A stretch of DNA of 33,808 nucleotides. Origin: Sphingomonadales bacterium. GTDB taxonomy: Bacteria; Pseudomonadota; Alphaproteobacteria; Sphingomonadales; Sphingomonadaceae. Within the stretch, counting starts at the first letter, position 1; every line of letters begins with the position of its first letter. The stretch is taken from NCBI GenBank assembly GCA_019750455.1, contig JAIEOM010000076.1, forward strand, positions 1 to 33,808, in the 5' to 3' direction. This document shows positions 1-8,494 of this stretch, in pieces. The notes under the pieces were generated by a model. The model was not told the DNA's origin. It ran no database searches and saw only the letters and a program-made list of their open reading frames with translations. Both the position numbers and the translations under genes were made by a program.

Positions 1-1776
1 TACAGCCTGCTGTACCTCACCGGCTACGCCGCGCCGACAATCGACGACATCCGCAACTTCCGGAAGCTCGGAAGCCCTTGCGCCGGCCACCCCGAGAACT
101 TCCTGCTCGACGGGGTGGAGTGCACCACCGGCCCGCTGGGGCAGGGCCTAGCGATGGCGGTAGGCATGGCGATGGCTGAGCGGCATCTCAACGCGGTCTA
201 TGGCGACGAGCTGGTCGATCACAGCACCTGGGTGGTCGCGGGTGACGGTTGCCTGATGGAAGGCATCAACCACGAAGCGATTGGTCTTGCCGGGCACCTC
301 AAGCTGGGCCGGTTGAACGTGCTGTGGGACGACAACCGCATCACCATCGACGGGGCGACCGATCTGTCCTCGTCCGAGGATATCAAGGCGCGCTACATCG
401 CCACGGGCTGGCACGTGACCGAGTGTGACGGGCATGATTTCGCCGATGTGGACCGTGCATTGAACGAGGCGAAGGCCGATCCGCGCCCCTCGCTGATTGC
501 CTGCCGCACGCTGATCGGCAAGGGTGCGCCCAACAAGCAGGGCACCAGCGGCGTGCACGGCGCGGCGCTGGGCGGGGCGGAAGTCGCCGCCGCGCGCGAA
601 GCGCTGGGCTGGGTGCACGAGCCTTTCGTGGTCCCGTCCGAAATCCTTGCTGACTGGCACATGGCGGGTGAGCCGGGGCGGGCGGCACATGGCGCATGGG
701 CGGGGCGGCTTGAAGCTTCGGCGAAGAAGGACGATTTCCTCGCCCAGATGGCCCCGATTGCCGAACGTGTGCCTGCGGCAATCGAGGCCTATGTGCGCGG
801 CCTTGCCGCCAACCCGCAGAAGGTTGCGACCCGCAAGGCTTCGGAAATGGCGCTGGGTCCGCTGACGGCGGCGCTACCGCAGCTGGTGGGTGGTTCTGCT
901 GACCTGACGGGCTCGAACAACACCAAGACACCTTCGACCCTGCCGATGACTGCCGAGGATTACTCCGGCCGCTACGTCTATTACGGTATCCGCGAATTCG
1001 GGATGGCGGCCGCGATGAACGGCATGGCGCTGCATGGCGGTATCGTGCCCTATGGCGGCACCTTCCTGATCTTCTCCGACTATTGCCGCAACGCGATCCG
1101 CCTCTCGGCGCTCCAGCAGACCGGCGTGGTCTATGTGCTGACCCACGATTCCATCGGGCTGGGTGAAGACGGGCCGACCCACCAGCCGATCGAACAGGTG
1201 ATGAGCCTTCGCCTGATCCCCAACCTCAATGTTTATCGTCCTGCCGATGTGATCGAGACGGCGGAGTCCTGGGCGATGGCGCTCTCGACGTCCGAGACGC
1301 CGTCGGTGCTCGCGCTCACCCGCCAGAATCTGCCGCAGCTTCGCGGCGAGGGGGACGACGAGGCGTGGACCATGGCCGGCAATCGCTGCGCCAAGGGGGC
1401 CTACCGCCTGCGCGCCGCACGTGCCGCGCGCAAGGTCGTGCTGGTTGCCACGGGGTCGGAAGTCGCGCTGGCGGTGGAATGTGCCGAGGCACTGGAGGCA
1501 CAGGGGATCGGTGCGGACGTCGTTTCGATGCCCTGCACCGAGCTGTTCGATGCCCAGAGCGACGCCTACAAGGCCGATCTCCTCCCCGTAGACACGCTGA
1601 TCATCTCGATTGAGGCCGGATCGACGCTGGGCTGGGAACGTTACACCGGCCGCTCCGGTATCAACATCGGCCTCGATACCTTCGGCGCTTCGGCCCCGGC
1701 GGAAGACCTGTTTGCCCATTTCGGTTTCACCGCGGACAAGATCGTTCCGCAAATCCTGAACAAGCTCAAGAACTAA
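1..1776 (+). CDS. tkt: transketolase, 5'-truncated by window edge
   Basis: Transketolase moves two-carbon ketol units between sugar phosphates in the non-oxidative pentose phosphate pathway, using thiamine diphosphate and a divalent metal. The frame is open from base 1 (YSLLYLTGY..), so the gene enters from the left; 591 codons are present and roughly 70 N-terminal residues are missing compared with the usual ~660. Visible family marks are the TTGPLGQG segment, the ThDP/metal motif GDGCLMEG followed by WDDNRITIDG, the central pyrimidine-domain REFGM region with THDSIGLGEDGPTHQP, and the C-terminal domain. The ORF-track start at 115 is only the first in-frame start after the edge, not the real start. 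The gene sits 15 nt upstream of gap, so it probably leads a sugar-phosphate operon tkt-gap-pgk. Identification is secure. Confidence 0.97.
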   Translation, partial: YSLLYLTGYAAPTIDDIRNFRKLGSPCAGHPENFLLDGVECTTGPLGQGLAMAVGMAMAERHLNAVYGDELVDHSTWVVAGDGCLMEGINHEAIGLAGHLKLGRLNVLWDDNRITIDGATDLSSSEDIKARYIATGWHVTECDGHDFADVDRALNEAKADPRPSLIACRTLIGKGAPNKQGTSGVHGAALGGAEVAAAREALGWVHEPFVVPSEILADWHMAGEPGRAAHGAWAGRLEASAKKDDFLAQMAPIAERVPAAIEAYVRGLAANPQKVATRKASEMALGPLTAALPQLVGGSADLTGSNNTKTPSTLPMTAEDYSGRYVYYGIREFGMAAAMNGMALHGGIVPYGGTFLIFSDYCRNAIRLSALQQTGVVYVLTHDSIGLGEDGPTHQPIEQVMSLRLIPNLNVYRPADVIETAESWAMALSTSETPSVLALTRQNLPQLRGEGDDEAWTMAGNRCAKGAYRLRAARAARKVVLVATGSEVALAVECAEALEAQGIGADVVSMPCTELFDAQSDAYKADLLPVDTLIISIEAGSTLGWERYTGRSGINIGLDTFGASAPAEDLFAHFGFTADKIVPQILNKLKN

Positions 1777-1791
1777 GCAGGAGTACCTCTC

Positions 1792-2799
1792 ATGGCTACC
1801 AAAGTCGCCATCAATGGCTTCGGCCGCATCGGCCGCCTCGTCGCCCGCGCCATTCTCGAGCGCACCGACCACGATCTCGATCTGGTCGCGATCAACGACC
1901 TCGCCGATGCCAAGGCCAACGCCCTGCTGTTCGCGCACGATTCGATCCACGGCCGCTTCAAGGGCGACGTGAGCGCCGATGGCGAGGCGATCATCGTCAA
2001 TGGCAAGCGTATCGCGGTGACCAAGGAGCGCGATCCGGGCAAGCTGCCGCATGCCGCGATGGGCGTGGACATCGTGCTCGAATGCACCGGCTTCTTCCAG
2101 TCGGACGAGGCTTCGCGCCCGCACCTCGCCGCGGGCGCCAAGCGCGTGATCATCTCGGCCCCCGCGACGGGCGTTTCCAAGACCATCGTCTATGGCGTGA
2201 ACCACGAGACGCTGACCGCCGATGACGTGATCATTTCCAACGCGAGCTGCACCACCAACTGCCTCGCGCCGGTGGCCAAGGTGCTGAACGACGCGATCGG
2301 GATCGAGCGCGGGTTCATGACCACGATCCACTCCTACACCAACGACCAGCGCATGCTCGACCAGATCCATTCCGATCTGCGCCGCGCCCGCGCGGGTGCG
2401 CAGAACATGATCCCGACCACCACCGGCGCCGCCCGCGCAGTGGGCCTGGTGCTTCCCGAACTGAAGGGCAAGCTGGACGGTTCGTCGGTGCGCGTACCGA
2501 CGCCGAACGTCTCGATGGTCGATCTGGTGTTCGTGCCGAGCCGCGATACCACCGCCGAGGAAATCAACGCCGCGCTGAAGGCCGCCGCCGAAGGCTCGAT
2601 GAAGGGTGTGCTCGACTATACCGACCAGCCGCTGGTTTCGAGCGATTTCAACCACTACCCGGCGTCTTCTACCGTCGATTCGCTGGAAACCAGCGTGATG
2701 GAAGGCAAGCTCGCCCGCGTCGTCAGCTGGTATGACAACGAGTGGGGCTTCTCCAACCGCATGATCGACACCGCTGGCGTGGTGGCAAAGTTCCTCTGA
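1792..2799 (+). CDS. gap: glyceraldehyde-3-phosphate dehydrogenase, type I
   Basis: Cytosolic enzyme that oxidises glyceraldehyde-3-phosphate to 1,3-bisphosphoglycerate (reversible; glycolysis/gluconeogenesis). At 335 aa it has the normal length. The N-terminal Rossmann fold is clear ([11 protein letters not shown]), with an acidic residue in AINDL (D36) consistent with NAD preference. The catalytic cysteine lies in NASCTTNC (C153) and the general-base histidine in [10 protein letters not shown] (H180). The C-terminus has the usual [17 protein letters not shown] ribosome-binding site lies about 9 nt before the ATG. It follows tkt by 15 nt and precedes pgk by 98 nt, the gap being filled by an inverted repeat. 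Confidence 0.98.
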   Translation: MATKVAINGFGRIGRLVARAILERTDHDLDLVAINDLADAKANALLFAHDSIHGRFKGDVSADGEAIIVNGKRIAVTKERDPGKLPHAAMGVDIVLECTGFFQSDEASRPHLAAGAKRVIISAPATGVSKTIVYGVNHETLTADDVIISNASCTTNCLAPVAKVLNDAIGIERGFMTTIHSYTNDQRMLDQIHSDLRRARAGAQNMIPTTTGAARAVGLVLPELKGKLDGSSVRVPTPNVSMVDLVFVPSRDTTAEEINAALKAAAEGSMKGVLDYTDQPLVSSDFNHYPASSTVDSLETSVMEGKLARVVSWYDNEWGFSNRMIDTAGVVAKFL

Positions 2800-2814
2800 T
2801 TACCTCCAGCAGCA

Positions 2815-2884
2815 CCGTTCGTGTCGAGCGAAGTCGAGACAGCGCTCGGCACGAACGGTTCTCGACTGCGCTCGACACGAACGG
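2815..2884. repeat. palindromic intergenic repeat between gap and pgk
   Basis: Two 25-nt arms (2815-2839 and 2860-2884) are reverse complements with one mismatch, separated by 20 nt. The right half also carries a duplicated arm end: CGCTCGGCACGAACGG (2843-2858) and CGCTCGACACGAACGG (2869-2884) differ at one base, so the left arm can pair with either copy. The core (CGTTCGTGTCGAGCGAAGTC) looks like a dispersed sphingomonad-type intergenic palindrome, from memory rather than a search. It fills most of the gap-pgk spacer, where a transcript would fold into a strong hairpin and could give attenuation or mRNA processing between the two cistrons. Confidence 0.8.
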
Positions 2885-2897
2885 ATGAGTTGGCCCC

Positions 2898-4097
2898 ATG
2901 AGCTTCAAGACCCTCGATGATCTGCCCGCCGACCTCACCGGAGAAGTCGCTCTGGTGCGTGTCGACCTGAACCTTCCCATGAAGGACGGTTCGGCCACCG
3001 ATGTGACCCGCGTCGAGGCGGTGAAGCCGACCATCCTCGAACTCGCGGGCCGCGGGGCCAAGGTGCTGCTGCTCGCCCACTTCGGTCGCCCGGGCGGCCA
3101 GCGGTCTTCGACCCTTTCGACCAGCATGGTCGTGGGCGATGTCGAGCGCGTGCTGGGCGAGGAGATCATGTTCATCCCCGAAATCGCCGGGCCGGTGGTC
3201 GAACAGTCGATCGGCATCCTGCGCGCCGGAGATATCGGCCTACTCGACAACACCCGCTTCTGGCCGGGCGAGGAGGCGAATGATCCCAATCTCGCGCAGG
3301 CAATCGCTGCGCACGGGACGCTTTACGTGAACGACGCCTTCAGCGCCGCCCACCGCGCCCATGCGACTACGGAAGGCCTCGCGCACTTTCTGCCGGCCTA
3401 TGCGGGCCGTTCAATGGAGGCAGAGCTCAAGGCGCTGGACGCTGCGCTCGGCACGCCCGAACAGCCGGTTGCGGCGGTCGTGGGCGGGGCGAAGGTTTCG
3501 ACCAAGCTTGCCGTGCTCGAAAACCTTGTCGGCAAGGTGCAGCACCTCATTATCGGCGGGGGCATGGCCAACACCTTCCTCGCCGCACGCGGGGTGAATG
3601 TCGGGAAGTCTCTTTGCGAGCATGATCTGGCCCCGACGGTCACCGCGATCATGGACGAGGCCGAGCGTTCGGGTTGCACCGTGCACCTGCCCTATGACGT
3701 TGTCGTCGCGAAGGAATTTGCCGCCAACCCTGCGTCCCTCCGCGTCTGCAACGTCCACGAAGTGGCCGAAGATGAGATGATCCTCGATCTCGGCCCGCAG
3801 GCAGTGGAGGCGCTGGCCGATGTGCTCAAAACCTGCCGCACGCTGGTGTGGAACGGCCCGCTGGGCGCCTTCGAGACCGAGCCGTTCGATGCAGCCACCG
3901 TCGCTCTGGCGCGCACGGCTGCGGCGCTGACTCTGGAAGGCTCGCTTATCAGCGTGGCCGGGGGCGGGGATACGATCGCGGCGCTCGCCCATGCGGGCGC
4001 TTCGGAAGATTTTACCTATATTTCAACCGCTGGCGGCGCATTCCTCGAATGGATGGAAGGCCGCGTGCTGCCCGGCGTCGCCGCGCTGGAAGGCTGA
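2898..4097 (+). CDS. pgk: phosphoglycerate kinase
   Basis: Transfers the acyl phosphate of 1,3-bisphosphoglycerate to ADP; cytosolic monomer of lower glycolysis. The 399 aa match the family length. Visible marks: the signature [12 protein letters not shown], the substrate-binding AHFGRP segment, [26 protein letters not shown], the hinge-proximal [10 protein letters not shown], and the nucleotide-domain NGPLGAFE and SVAGGGDT. The start ATG at 2898 gives the expected N-terminus directly before the signature. The ribosome-binding site is weak, and the upstream palindrome may influence expression. The next gene starts three bases after its stop, so the downstream NTF2-like gene is probably co-transcribed. 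Confidence 0.97.
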   Translation: MSFKTLDDLPADLTGEVALVRVDLNLPMKDGSATDVTRVEAVKPTILELAGRGAKVLLLAHFGRPGGQRSSTLSTSMVVGDVERVLGEEIMFIPEIAGPVVEQSIGILRAGDIGLLDNTRFWPGEEANDPNLAQAIAAHGTLYVNDAFSAAHRAHATTEGLAHFLPAYAGRSMEAELKALDAALGTPEQPVAAVVGGAKVSTKLAVLENLVGKVQHLIIGGGMANTFLAARGVNVGKSLCEHDLAPTVTAIMDEAERSGCTVHLPYDVVVAKEFAANPASLRVCNVHEVAEDEMILDLGPQAVEALADVLKTCRTLVWNGPLGAFETEPFDAATVALARTAAALTLEGSLISVAGGGDTIAALAHAGASEDFTYISTAGGAFLEWMEGRVLPGVAALEG

Positions 4098-4100
4098 TCC

Positions 4101-4526
4101 GTGGCGGATACGGCAGCAGAGATCGAGGCGCTGGCGCTCACCATGATGCGTGCCTGGGTTGCGCGCGACGCGAAGGCGCTGAAGAAACTGCTGGCCCGTG
4201 ATTTCATGATGCTGGCTGGCAGCATGCCCCCGCAACTGCTTGACCGGCCAAGCTTTCTCGCGGCGATGGAGCGCGGCTTTGCCTGCACCCGCTTCACCTT
4301 CCGCGAGGTGATCGTGCGCCGTCATGGCAAAAGCGCCTGGTTCGTCGCCGGAGCGGAGCTTGAACTGGGGCTGGGTTCCGATGTGTGGCGAGGGAATTTT
4401 CTGGTCACCGATCTGTGGCGCAAGGGCGCAATCGGCGGGTGGAAGCTCGCCGAACGCAGCCTCGGGCGGGTCGATGCGGACGAAACGCTCGCACCGGCCA
4501 TCGCCCGTCTGCAATTGTGGAAGTGA
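4101..4526 (+). CDS. NTF2-like/DUF4440-type protein
   Basis: A 141-aa protein starting with GTG, three bases after pgk. The pattern of an N-terminal helix (EIEALALTMMRAWVARDAKALKKLLARDF), a helix with a conserved-looking RPSFLAAMERGF, then curved-sheet strands with alternating hydrophobics (FREVIVRRHGKSAWFVAGAE, FLVTDLWRK) fits the SnoaL/NTF2-like DUF4440 cone fold. Members of this fold are often small-ligand-binding or of unknown function, so no reaction can be assigned. There is no signal peptide or membrane segment, so it is probably cytosolic. It lies between pgk and a hotdog thioesterase with tiny spacings, implying one transcript. The fold is a moderate-confidence call; the function is unknown. 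Confidence 0.72.
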   Translation: MADTAAEIEALALTMMRAWVARDAKALKKLLARDFMMLAGSMPPQLLDRPSFLAAMERGFACTRFTFREVIVRRHGKSAWFVAGAELELGLGSDVWRGNFLVTDLWRKGAIGGWKLAERSLGRVDADETLAPAIARLQLWK

Positions 4527-4528
4527 AA

Positions 4529-4981
4529 ATGAGCGAAGCGGTCCAGACCAGTTACGGCGCCCTCAAGGTGATGGACTCCGGTGAATTTGCCGGATGGCGG
4601 TTCTGGGAAGGCGATCCTTTCGAGACGCGCTCGGGCCCGTTCTACTACCGCCGCGAGGATGACGGCACCTATGTCAGCGCCTTCCGCGCCGAGGACCGCC
4701 ACATGAACGGCGGCGGGTTCATGCACGGTGGGTGCATGCTGACCTTCGCCGATTTCGCGCTCTTCGCCATCGCCACGGATGTGCTGAACGGCGATCATGC
4801 GGTTACGCTCAATCTGTCGGGGGATTTCCTCGGTTCGGTGCAATCCGGCGCGCTGGTCGAGGCGCGCGGTGAGGTGACGCGGGGCGGGGGCAAGACCATC
4901 TTCGTGCGCGGGCTGGTGACCGGAGACGGGCAGCCGGCGCTCAGTTTCACCGGGATCATCCGCCGCCTGTCCAAGCGTTGA
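4529..4981 (+). CDS. PaaI-type hotdog thioesterase family protein
   Basis: The ORF track opens at 4385 inside the preceding gene; the ATG at 4529, two bases after that gene's stop, is the likely start and gives 150 aa. The sequence has the hotdog pattern of the PaaI/YdiI group: the RHMNGGGFMHGGCMLTFADFA segment (the long helix with the HGG turn), then TLNLSGDFLGSVQSGALVEARGEVTRGGGKTIFVRGLV, the paired strands of the sheet. Such proteins hydrolyse acyl-CoA thioesters. The substrate cannot be read from the sequence, and its link to the glycolytic genes may only be co-transcription. Confidence 0.82.
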   Translation: MSEAVQTSYGALKVMDSGEFAGWRFWEGDPFETRSGPFYYRREDDGTYVSAFRAEDRHMNGGGFMHGGCMLTFADFALFAIATDVLNGDHAVTLNLSGDFLGSVQSGALVEARGEVTRGGGKTIFVRGLVTGDGQPALSFTGIIRRLSKR

Positions 4982-5002
4982 TCCTTCGCGGTTGCAGCAT
5001 CC

Positions 5003-5056
5003 GCGAGGCCTCGCTAAGGGCGCGCTCACGGGTCTCTGCATACCTATGCACAGACC
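5003..5056. promoter_or_regulatory. two inverted repeats upstream of the aldolase gene
   Basis: The 111-nt spacer before the aldolase holds a perfect 12-bp palindrome GCGAGGCCTCGC (5003-5014). It also holds a larger inverted repeat, GGTCTCTGCAT-acct-ATGCACAGACC (5031-5056), with 11-nt arms, one mismatch and a 4-nt loop. No T-run follows, so a simple intrinsic terminator is less likely than an operator or an mRNA 5' structure. The role is inferred from position only. Confidence 0.55.
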
Positions 5057-5092
5057 GCCAAACCACCATTCGCGACTTGGAGACAGCCAGCC

Positions 5093-5977
5093 ATGAACAC
5101 CCAGGAAATGACGACCCGCATCGCCACCGGACAAGGGTTCATCGCCGCGCTTGACCAGTCGGGCGGCTCCACGCCCAAGGCGCTGCGCGGTTACGGGGTG
5201 GACGACAGCGAGTGGTCGGGTGACGAGGAGATGTTCAGCCAGATCCACGCGATGCGCGCCCGCGTCATCACCTCGCCCTGCTTCTCCAGCGGCAAGGTGA
5301 TCGGTGCGATCCTGTTCGAAAAGACCATGGACGGCGAAGTGGATGGCAAGTCCACCGGCGATGCCCTGAAGGCACGCGGGATCGTGCCCTTCATCAAGGT
5401 CGACGAAGGCCTTGCCGATGATGCGGACGGCGTGCAGCTGATGAAGCCGATGGGAAAGCTTGCGGGCCTGCTCGAAAAGTCGGTCGCGGCCGGCATGTTC
5501 GGCACCAAGATGCGCTCGGTCATCAAGTCCGCGAACGCCGCCGGGATCGCCGCGGTGGTCGCCCAGCAGTTCGAGGTTGGCGCACAGATCATCGCCGCGG
5601 GGCTGATGCCGATCATCGAGCCCGAATATGACATCACCGCCGCCGATCGTGCCGAGGGCGAGGCGATCCTGCTTGCCGAAATCCTGAAGCATCTGGAAGC
5701 GCTGCCCGAAGGCCAGCAGGTGATGCTCAAGCTCTCGATCCCTGCCACCGCCGGGCTCTACACCCCGCTGGTCAACCACCCCAAGGTGCTGCGTGTGGTC
5801 GCGCTGTCGGGCGGGTTCTCGACCGACGATGCCTGCGCGCGTCTGTCGAACAATCCGGGCATGATCGCCAGCTTCAGCCGCGGGCTGCTGCAAGACCTGC
5901 GCAAGCAGCAGAGCGATGCGGAATTCGACGCGGTGCTCGGCAAGGCGATCGACCAGATCGCCAGCGCCAGCGTCTGA
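5093..5977 (+). CDS. fda: class I fructose-bisphosphate aldolase
   Basis: Cleaves fructose-1,6-bisphosphate to dihydroxyacetone phosphate and glyceraldehyde-3-phosphate via a Schiff base; cytosolic. The 294 aa match the bacterial class I aldolase type of about 296 aa seen in Staphylococcus. Diagnostic stretches are the N-terminal GFIAALDQSGGSTPKAL, the FEKTMDG loop, GIVPFIKVDEGL, the strand MPIIEPEYD, and MLKLSIP with the likely Schiff-base lysine K213. Being metal-independent, it distinguishes this pathway from class II (FbaA) organisms. A GGAG-like ribosome-binding site (TTGGAGAC) precedes the ATG by about 9 nt. It closes the glycolytic block and converges with a lipoprotein gene, with only four bases between the stops. 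Confidence 0.95.
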   Translation: MNTQEMTTRIATGQGFIAALDQSGGSTPKALRGYGVDDSEWSGDEEMFSQIHAMRARVITSPCFSSGKVIGAILFEKTMDGEVDGKSTGDALKARGIVPFIKVDEGLADDADGVQLMKPMGKLAGLLEKSVAAGMFGTKMRSVIKSANAAGIAAVVAQQFEVGAQIIAAGLMPIIEPEYDITAADRAEGEAILLAEILKHLEALPEGQQVMLKLSIPATAGLYTPLVNHPKVLRVVALSGGFSTDDACARLSNNPGMIASFSRGLLQDLRKQQSDAEFDAVLGKAIDQIASASV

Positions 5978-5981
5978 TCGC

Positions 5982-6401
5982 CTATCTCGCTTCGTAGGTG
6001 AAGCGGTAGGCATCCTTCGGCGTTTCCTTGCCTTCACCCGCCTCGCGCCCCGGTTCGCCCGAGGTCAGCGCAATGATGACCCCGTGGGTACTCCACGGTT
6101 CGCCGAGGGTGAGGTCGGCGGTGTCGCGCCAGCCTGCCCCGTCGATGCGGGTCGTCACCACCAGACGGCCGGGCCATGCGCAGCGGGCATTGATCGGACA
6201 GCGGCTGTCCTCGACCACGGCCATCGGCGTGGCGACCACCGCTCCGACCGTGACCGCCTGCCCCAGTGCCACCGGCGTGCCCTGCGGCACGGCGATGCTT
6301 TCGGGGCGGGGCGCATCAGGGATCACCGCGCAGGCTCCAAGGCCGAAGGCGAGGAGGGCAGGGGCGCCCAAGCGGATCGGGGTGCGGAGCAGCTTTGTCA
6401 T
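5982..6401 (-). CDS. small putative lipoprotein with paired cysteines
   Basis: A 139-aa protein read from ATG at 6401 (a GTG two codons upstream is the ORF-track start). The N-terminus is a lipoprotein signal peptide: a positively charged start (MTKLLRTPIRL), a hydrophobic run, and lipobox LGAC with the modified cysteine near residue 24. The mature part contains DSRCPINARCAWPGRLVV, matching a motif (DSRCP...C.W.G) I recall from uncharacterised envelope lipoproteins; the two cysteines may form a disulfide. The product is probably attached to the outer or inner membrane. No function can be assigned. It converges with the aldolase gene and diverges from thiE across an 80-nt spacer. Confidence 0.75.
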   Translation of the reverse strand: MTKLLRTPIRLGAPALLAFGLGACAVIPDAPRPESIAVPQGTPVALGQAVTVGAVVATPMAVVEDSRCPINARCAWPGRLVVTTRIDGAGWRDTADLTLGEPWSTHGVIIALTSGEPGREAGEGKETPKDAYRFTYEAR

Positions 6402-6481
6402 GGCCACGCATAGGCACCCCGGCGCCTGAGTGCTGGCTGAACAGGTGACATCGCGGCGACAAGCGATTAGCGAGACGCGCC

Positions 6482-7120
6482 ATGACCCAGACCCAGCTCT
6501 ATCTCATCAGCCCCCTCGACGTTGGCGGCGATTTTCCCGCGCGGCTCGAACGCGCTCTGGCGGCCGGGGCGCGGCGGCATGGCGATCTTGTCACTGCCTT
6601 CCAGTTCCGGGTGAAAGACATCGACCAGCACGAGGCCGCGCGCCTCGCCGCGCCGCTTCAGGCGATCTGCGCCGCGCATGATGTCGCCTTCATCGTCAAC
6701 GATTCGGTGGCGCTCGCAAAGCGCATCAAGGCTGACGGCGTGCATCTCGGGCAGGACGACGGCTCGCCCAAGGATGCGCGCGCGGAGCTTGGGCGCGAGG
6801 CGCAGATCGGCGTCACCTGCCACGCCAGCCGCCACATGGCGATGGAAGCGGGGGAGGCGGGGGCCGACTATGTCGCTTTCGGAGCCTTCTACCCCTCGAC
6901 CACCAAGGACAAGGGCGACGCGGAGCGGCCCGAGCCCCAGCTCATCGAGTGGTGGAGCCAGCTGTTCGAAATCCCCTGCGTCGCCATCGGCGGGATCACG
7001 CCCGACAATTGCAAGCCGCTGGTCGAGGCGGGCGCGGACTTCCTCGCCGTCAGCCACGCCGTGTGGGGCGGGGACGAGGTCGCCGCGATCGAGGCTTTTG
7101 CAAAGGTAATGCGGGGCTAG
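6482..7120 (+). CDS. thiE: thiamine phosphate synthase
   Basis: Joins hydroxymethylpyrimidine diphosphate and thiazole phosphate to make thiamine phosphate; a cytosolic TIM barrel of 212 aa, normal length. Recognisable segments are FQFRVKD (usual form QLRxKD), AFIVNDSVALAKRIKADGVHLGQDD, IGVTCHAS, DYVAFGAFYPSTTK (phosphate loop with the G/T-rich turn) and VAIGGITPDN near the C-terminus. The ATG at 6482 begins the barrel's first strand (LYLIS). The product supplies the cofactor for enzymes such as the transketolase at the left edge, although the operon link is not shown. I looked for a TPP riboswitch in the leader and found none. Confidence 0.9.
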   Translation: MTQTQLYLISPLDVGGDFPARLERALAAGARRHGDLVTAFQFRVKDIDQHEAARLAAPLQAICAAHDVAFIVNDSVALAKRIKADGVHLGQDDGSPKDARAELGREAQIGVTCHASRHMAMEAGEAGADYVAFGAFYPSTTKDKGDAERPEPQLIEWWSQLFEIPCVAIGGITPDNCKPLVEAGADFLAVSHAVWGGDEVAAIEAFAKVMRG

Positions 7121-7123
7121 CCG

Positions 7124-7861
7124 TCAGCACCCCAACTGATCGGCGAGATCCACAAAACTCGTCGCCGACCATTCCCACGCCTGTTCGTGGTGCGCGTCCG
7201 GTGCCGGGGCGCCGCCATATTCTTCGGGGCGGTCGACATAGGCGCATAGCAACCCCGCCGCCCGTGCCCCAGCCAGATCGCCGTGATGCGCGGCGACAAG
7301 GCACAGCTCGCCCGGCGCGATCCCCAGCACCTCGGCTGTGTGGAGATAGGCGCGGGGGTCCGGCTTATAGGCTCCGCTCACCTCCGCGCCGAGGATCGCG
7401 TCCCACGGCAGGCCTGCGCGGCGGGCCATGTTGAGTATCAGCGCGATATTGCCGTTCGAGCAGGTGACGATGGGAAAGTGCGCTTTCAACCGCGTCAGCC
7501 CCTCGACCGCATCGGGCCACGGGTCGAGCCGGTGCCAGGCGTGGTTCCAGTCGTCCAGCAACGCCGGATCGAGACCCGCCGGATCGACGCCGCGTTCGCG
7601 CAAGGTCGCCTCAAGCATCTCGCGGTGGAGCACATCCAGCGGCACGAAAGCGCGGCCCGATTTGCGCATCCCGATCATCGCCGCGATGTACTGCCCCCGC
7701 CACGCATCAGCGAAAGCAGCGGCATCGCCCCGGCTCTGTCCGATCTGCGCCAGAAACCCCGCGGATTCGCGGGCTACGCTGGTGCGCCAGTCGACCACCG
7801 TGCCGAACACGTCGAAGGCCAGCGCCTTGGGCCAACGGGCAGGGGTTGAGGCGGCGGTCAC
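7124..7861 (-). CDS. haloacid dehalogenase type II family hydrolase
   Basis: A 245-aa HAD-superfamily protein starting with GTG at 7861. The catalytic nucleophile lies in motif I, AFDVFGTVVDW (D17). Motif II is the CSNGN segment after FPIVT; the lysine of motif III is in SGAYKPDPRAY; the acidic motif IV is replaced by the AAHHGDLAGARAAGL stretch typical of type II L-2-haloacid dehalogenases. This layout fits that subgroup (hydrolytic dehalogenation of L-2-haloacids), but a phosphatase activity cannot be excluded. It is cytosolic. It lies 17 nt after the exported 143-aa protein gene on the same strand, so the two are likely co-transcribed. Its stop is three bases from that of thiE. Confidence 0.85.
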   Translation of the reverse strand: MTAASTPARWPKALAFDVFGTVVDWRTSVARESAGFLAQIGQSRGDAAAFADAWRGQYIAAMIGMRKSGRAFVPLDVLHREMLEATLRERGVDPAGLDPALLDDWNHAWHRLDPWPDAVEGLTRLKAHFPIVTCSNGNIALILNMARRAGLPWDAILGAEVSGAYKPDPRAYLHTAEVLGIAPGELCLVAAHHGDLAGARAAGLLCAYVDRPEEYGGAPAPDAHHEQAWEWSATSFVDLADQLGC

Positions 7862-7878
7862 GGCCGGTGCAATTCCGC

Positions 7879-8310
7879 TCAGTTTCCGCTCGAAATGCGC
7901 GTGCAGATCAGCTTGCTCAAGGACCCGTCGTCATTCAGCTTCTGGAGAGTGTTTTCGCCCAGCACGCGGAACCGCTGGTCCTTCTTGGGGCCGCGGGTGA
8001 AGACCACCTCGGTCCCGCGCATCAGGTAGATGCCGTCGCCCGCCGGGCTGATGTAGCTGGAGGCCGTGCCGATGCGGAAGGCTTCTTCCGGCACTTCGAT
8101 GAACGCCTCGCCCCCTGCATCGCCGGGCAGCGCGCATTGCCAGTTGCCGTGGCGCAGGATGCCGAGCAGGTCGCTTGCTGCGGTCCCGCTGGCCTGCGGG
8201 CGTGAGGCGGCGCGGTTGCTGCTCTGGTCCTGACCATGCGATTTGGCGGGCAGCAAAGCGGCGGCCGCAGCGGCGCTGATTACCAGCAGGAAGATGTAAC
8301 GGGTCTTCAT
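7879..8310 (-). CDS. exported hypothetical protein
   Basis: The ORF track begins at 8400, but ATG at 8310 gives a protein opening with a signal peptide (MKTRYIFLLVISAAAAAALLP) and is preceded by AAGG about 7 nt upstream, so 143 aa is preferred. The mature part has a low-complexity Q/S/A-rich linker followed by a compact domain with two cysteines (NWQCALPGDAGG, LSKLICTRI) that may form a disulfide. The protein is probably periplasmic. I do not recognise a family. The gene is divergent from efp and is the first gene of a two-gene unit with the HAD hydrolase. Confidence 0.68.
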   Translation of the reverse strand: MKTRYIFLLVISAAAAAALLPAKSHGQDQSSNRAASRPQASGTAASDLLGILRHGNWQCALPGDAGGEAFIEVPEEAFRIGTASSYISPAGDGIYLMRGTEVVFTRGPKKDQRFRVLGENTLQKLNDDGSLSKLICTRISSGN

Positions 8311-8413
8311 TTGCGGGCCTTTATCATCCCGCGCCGGGCCGCGCCATGTCATTAACCATGCGCCGCGCGGCGGCTCGGCCCCGCGCTTGCCGATCCGCAC
8401 GCGCTCGGCTATG

Positions 8414-8441
8414 GGCGCGCATCATTTCAGGGGTGCGCGCC
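8414..8441. other. GC-rich hairpin in the efp upstream region
   Basis: Arms GGCGCGCA (8414-8421) and TGCGCGCC (8434-8441) are perfect reverse complements around a 12-nt loop, followed on the + strand by TTTCCC. It lies between the divergent exported-protein gene and efp, so it could be an operator or an mRNA leader structure. The T-run is too short for a confident terminator call. Confidence 0.4.
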
Positions 8442-8494
8442 TTTCCCGCAGTGCGCCCTACGCTCTTTCCACCTCGTAAAAAGGCCCACAGCCC

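Noticed and set aside
411-420. another CACGTG-containing site (GGCACGTGAC)
   Set aside because: Only the core hexamer matches; flanks differ from parS, and it lies within tkt coding sequence.
874-2655. 593-aa open frame on the - strand across tkt and gap
   Set aside because: It is an antisense shadow of high-GC coding sequence; the + strand carries unmistakable transketolase and GAPDH motifs. The same holds for the long - frames at 4322-6037, 8324-9859, 18388-19986 and 25499-27148.
6408-6481. possible TPP riboswitch before thiE (CCTGAGTG and GCTGAAC seen)
   Set aside because: The conserved CTGAGA and ACCTGATC elements and paired stems are absent, and the leader is too short.
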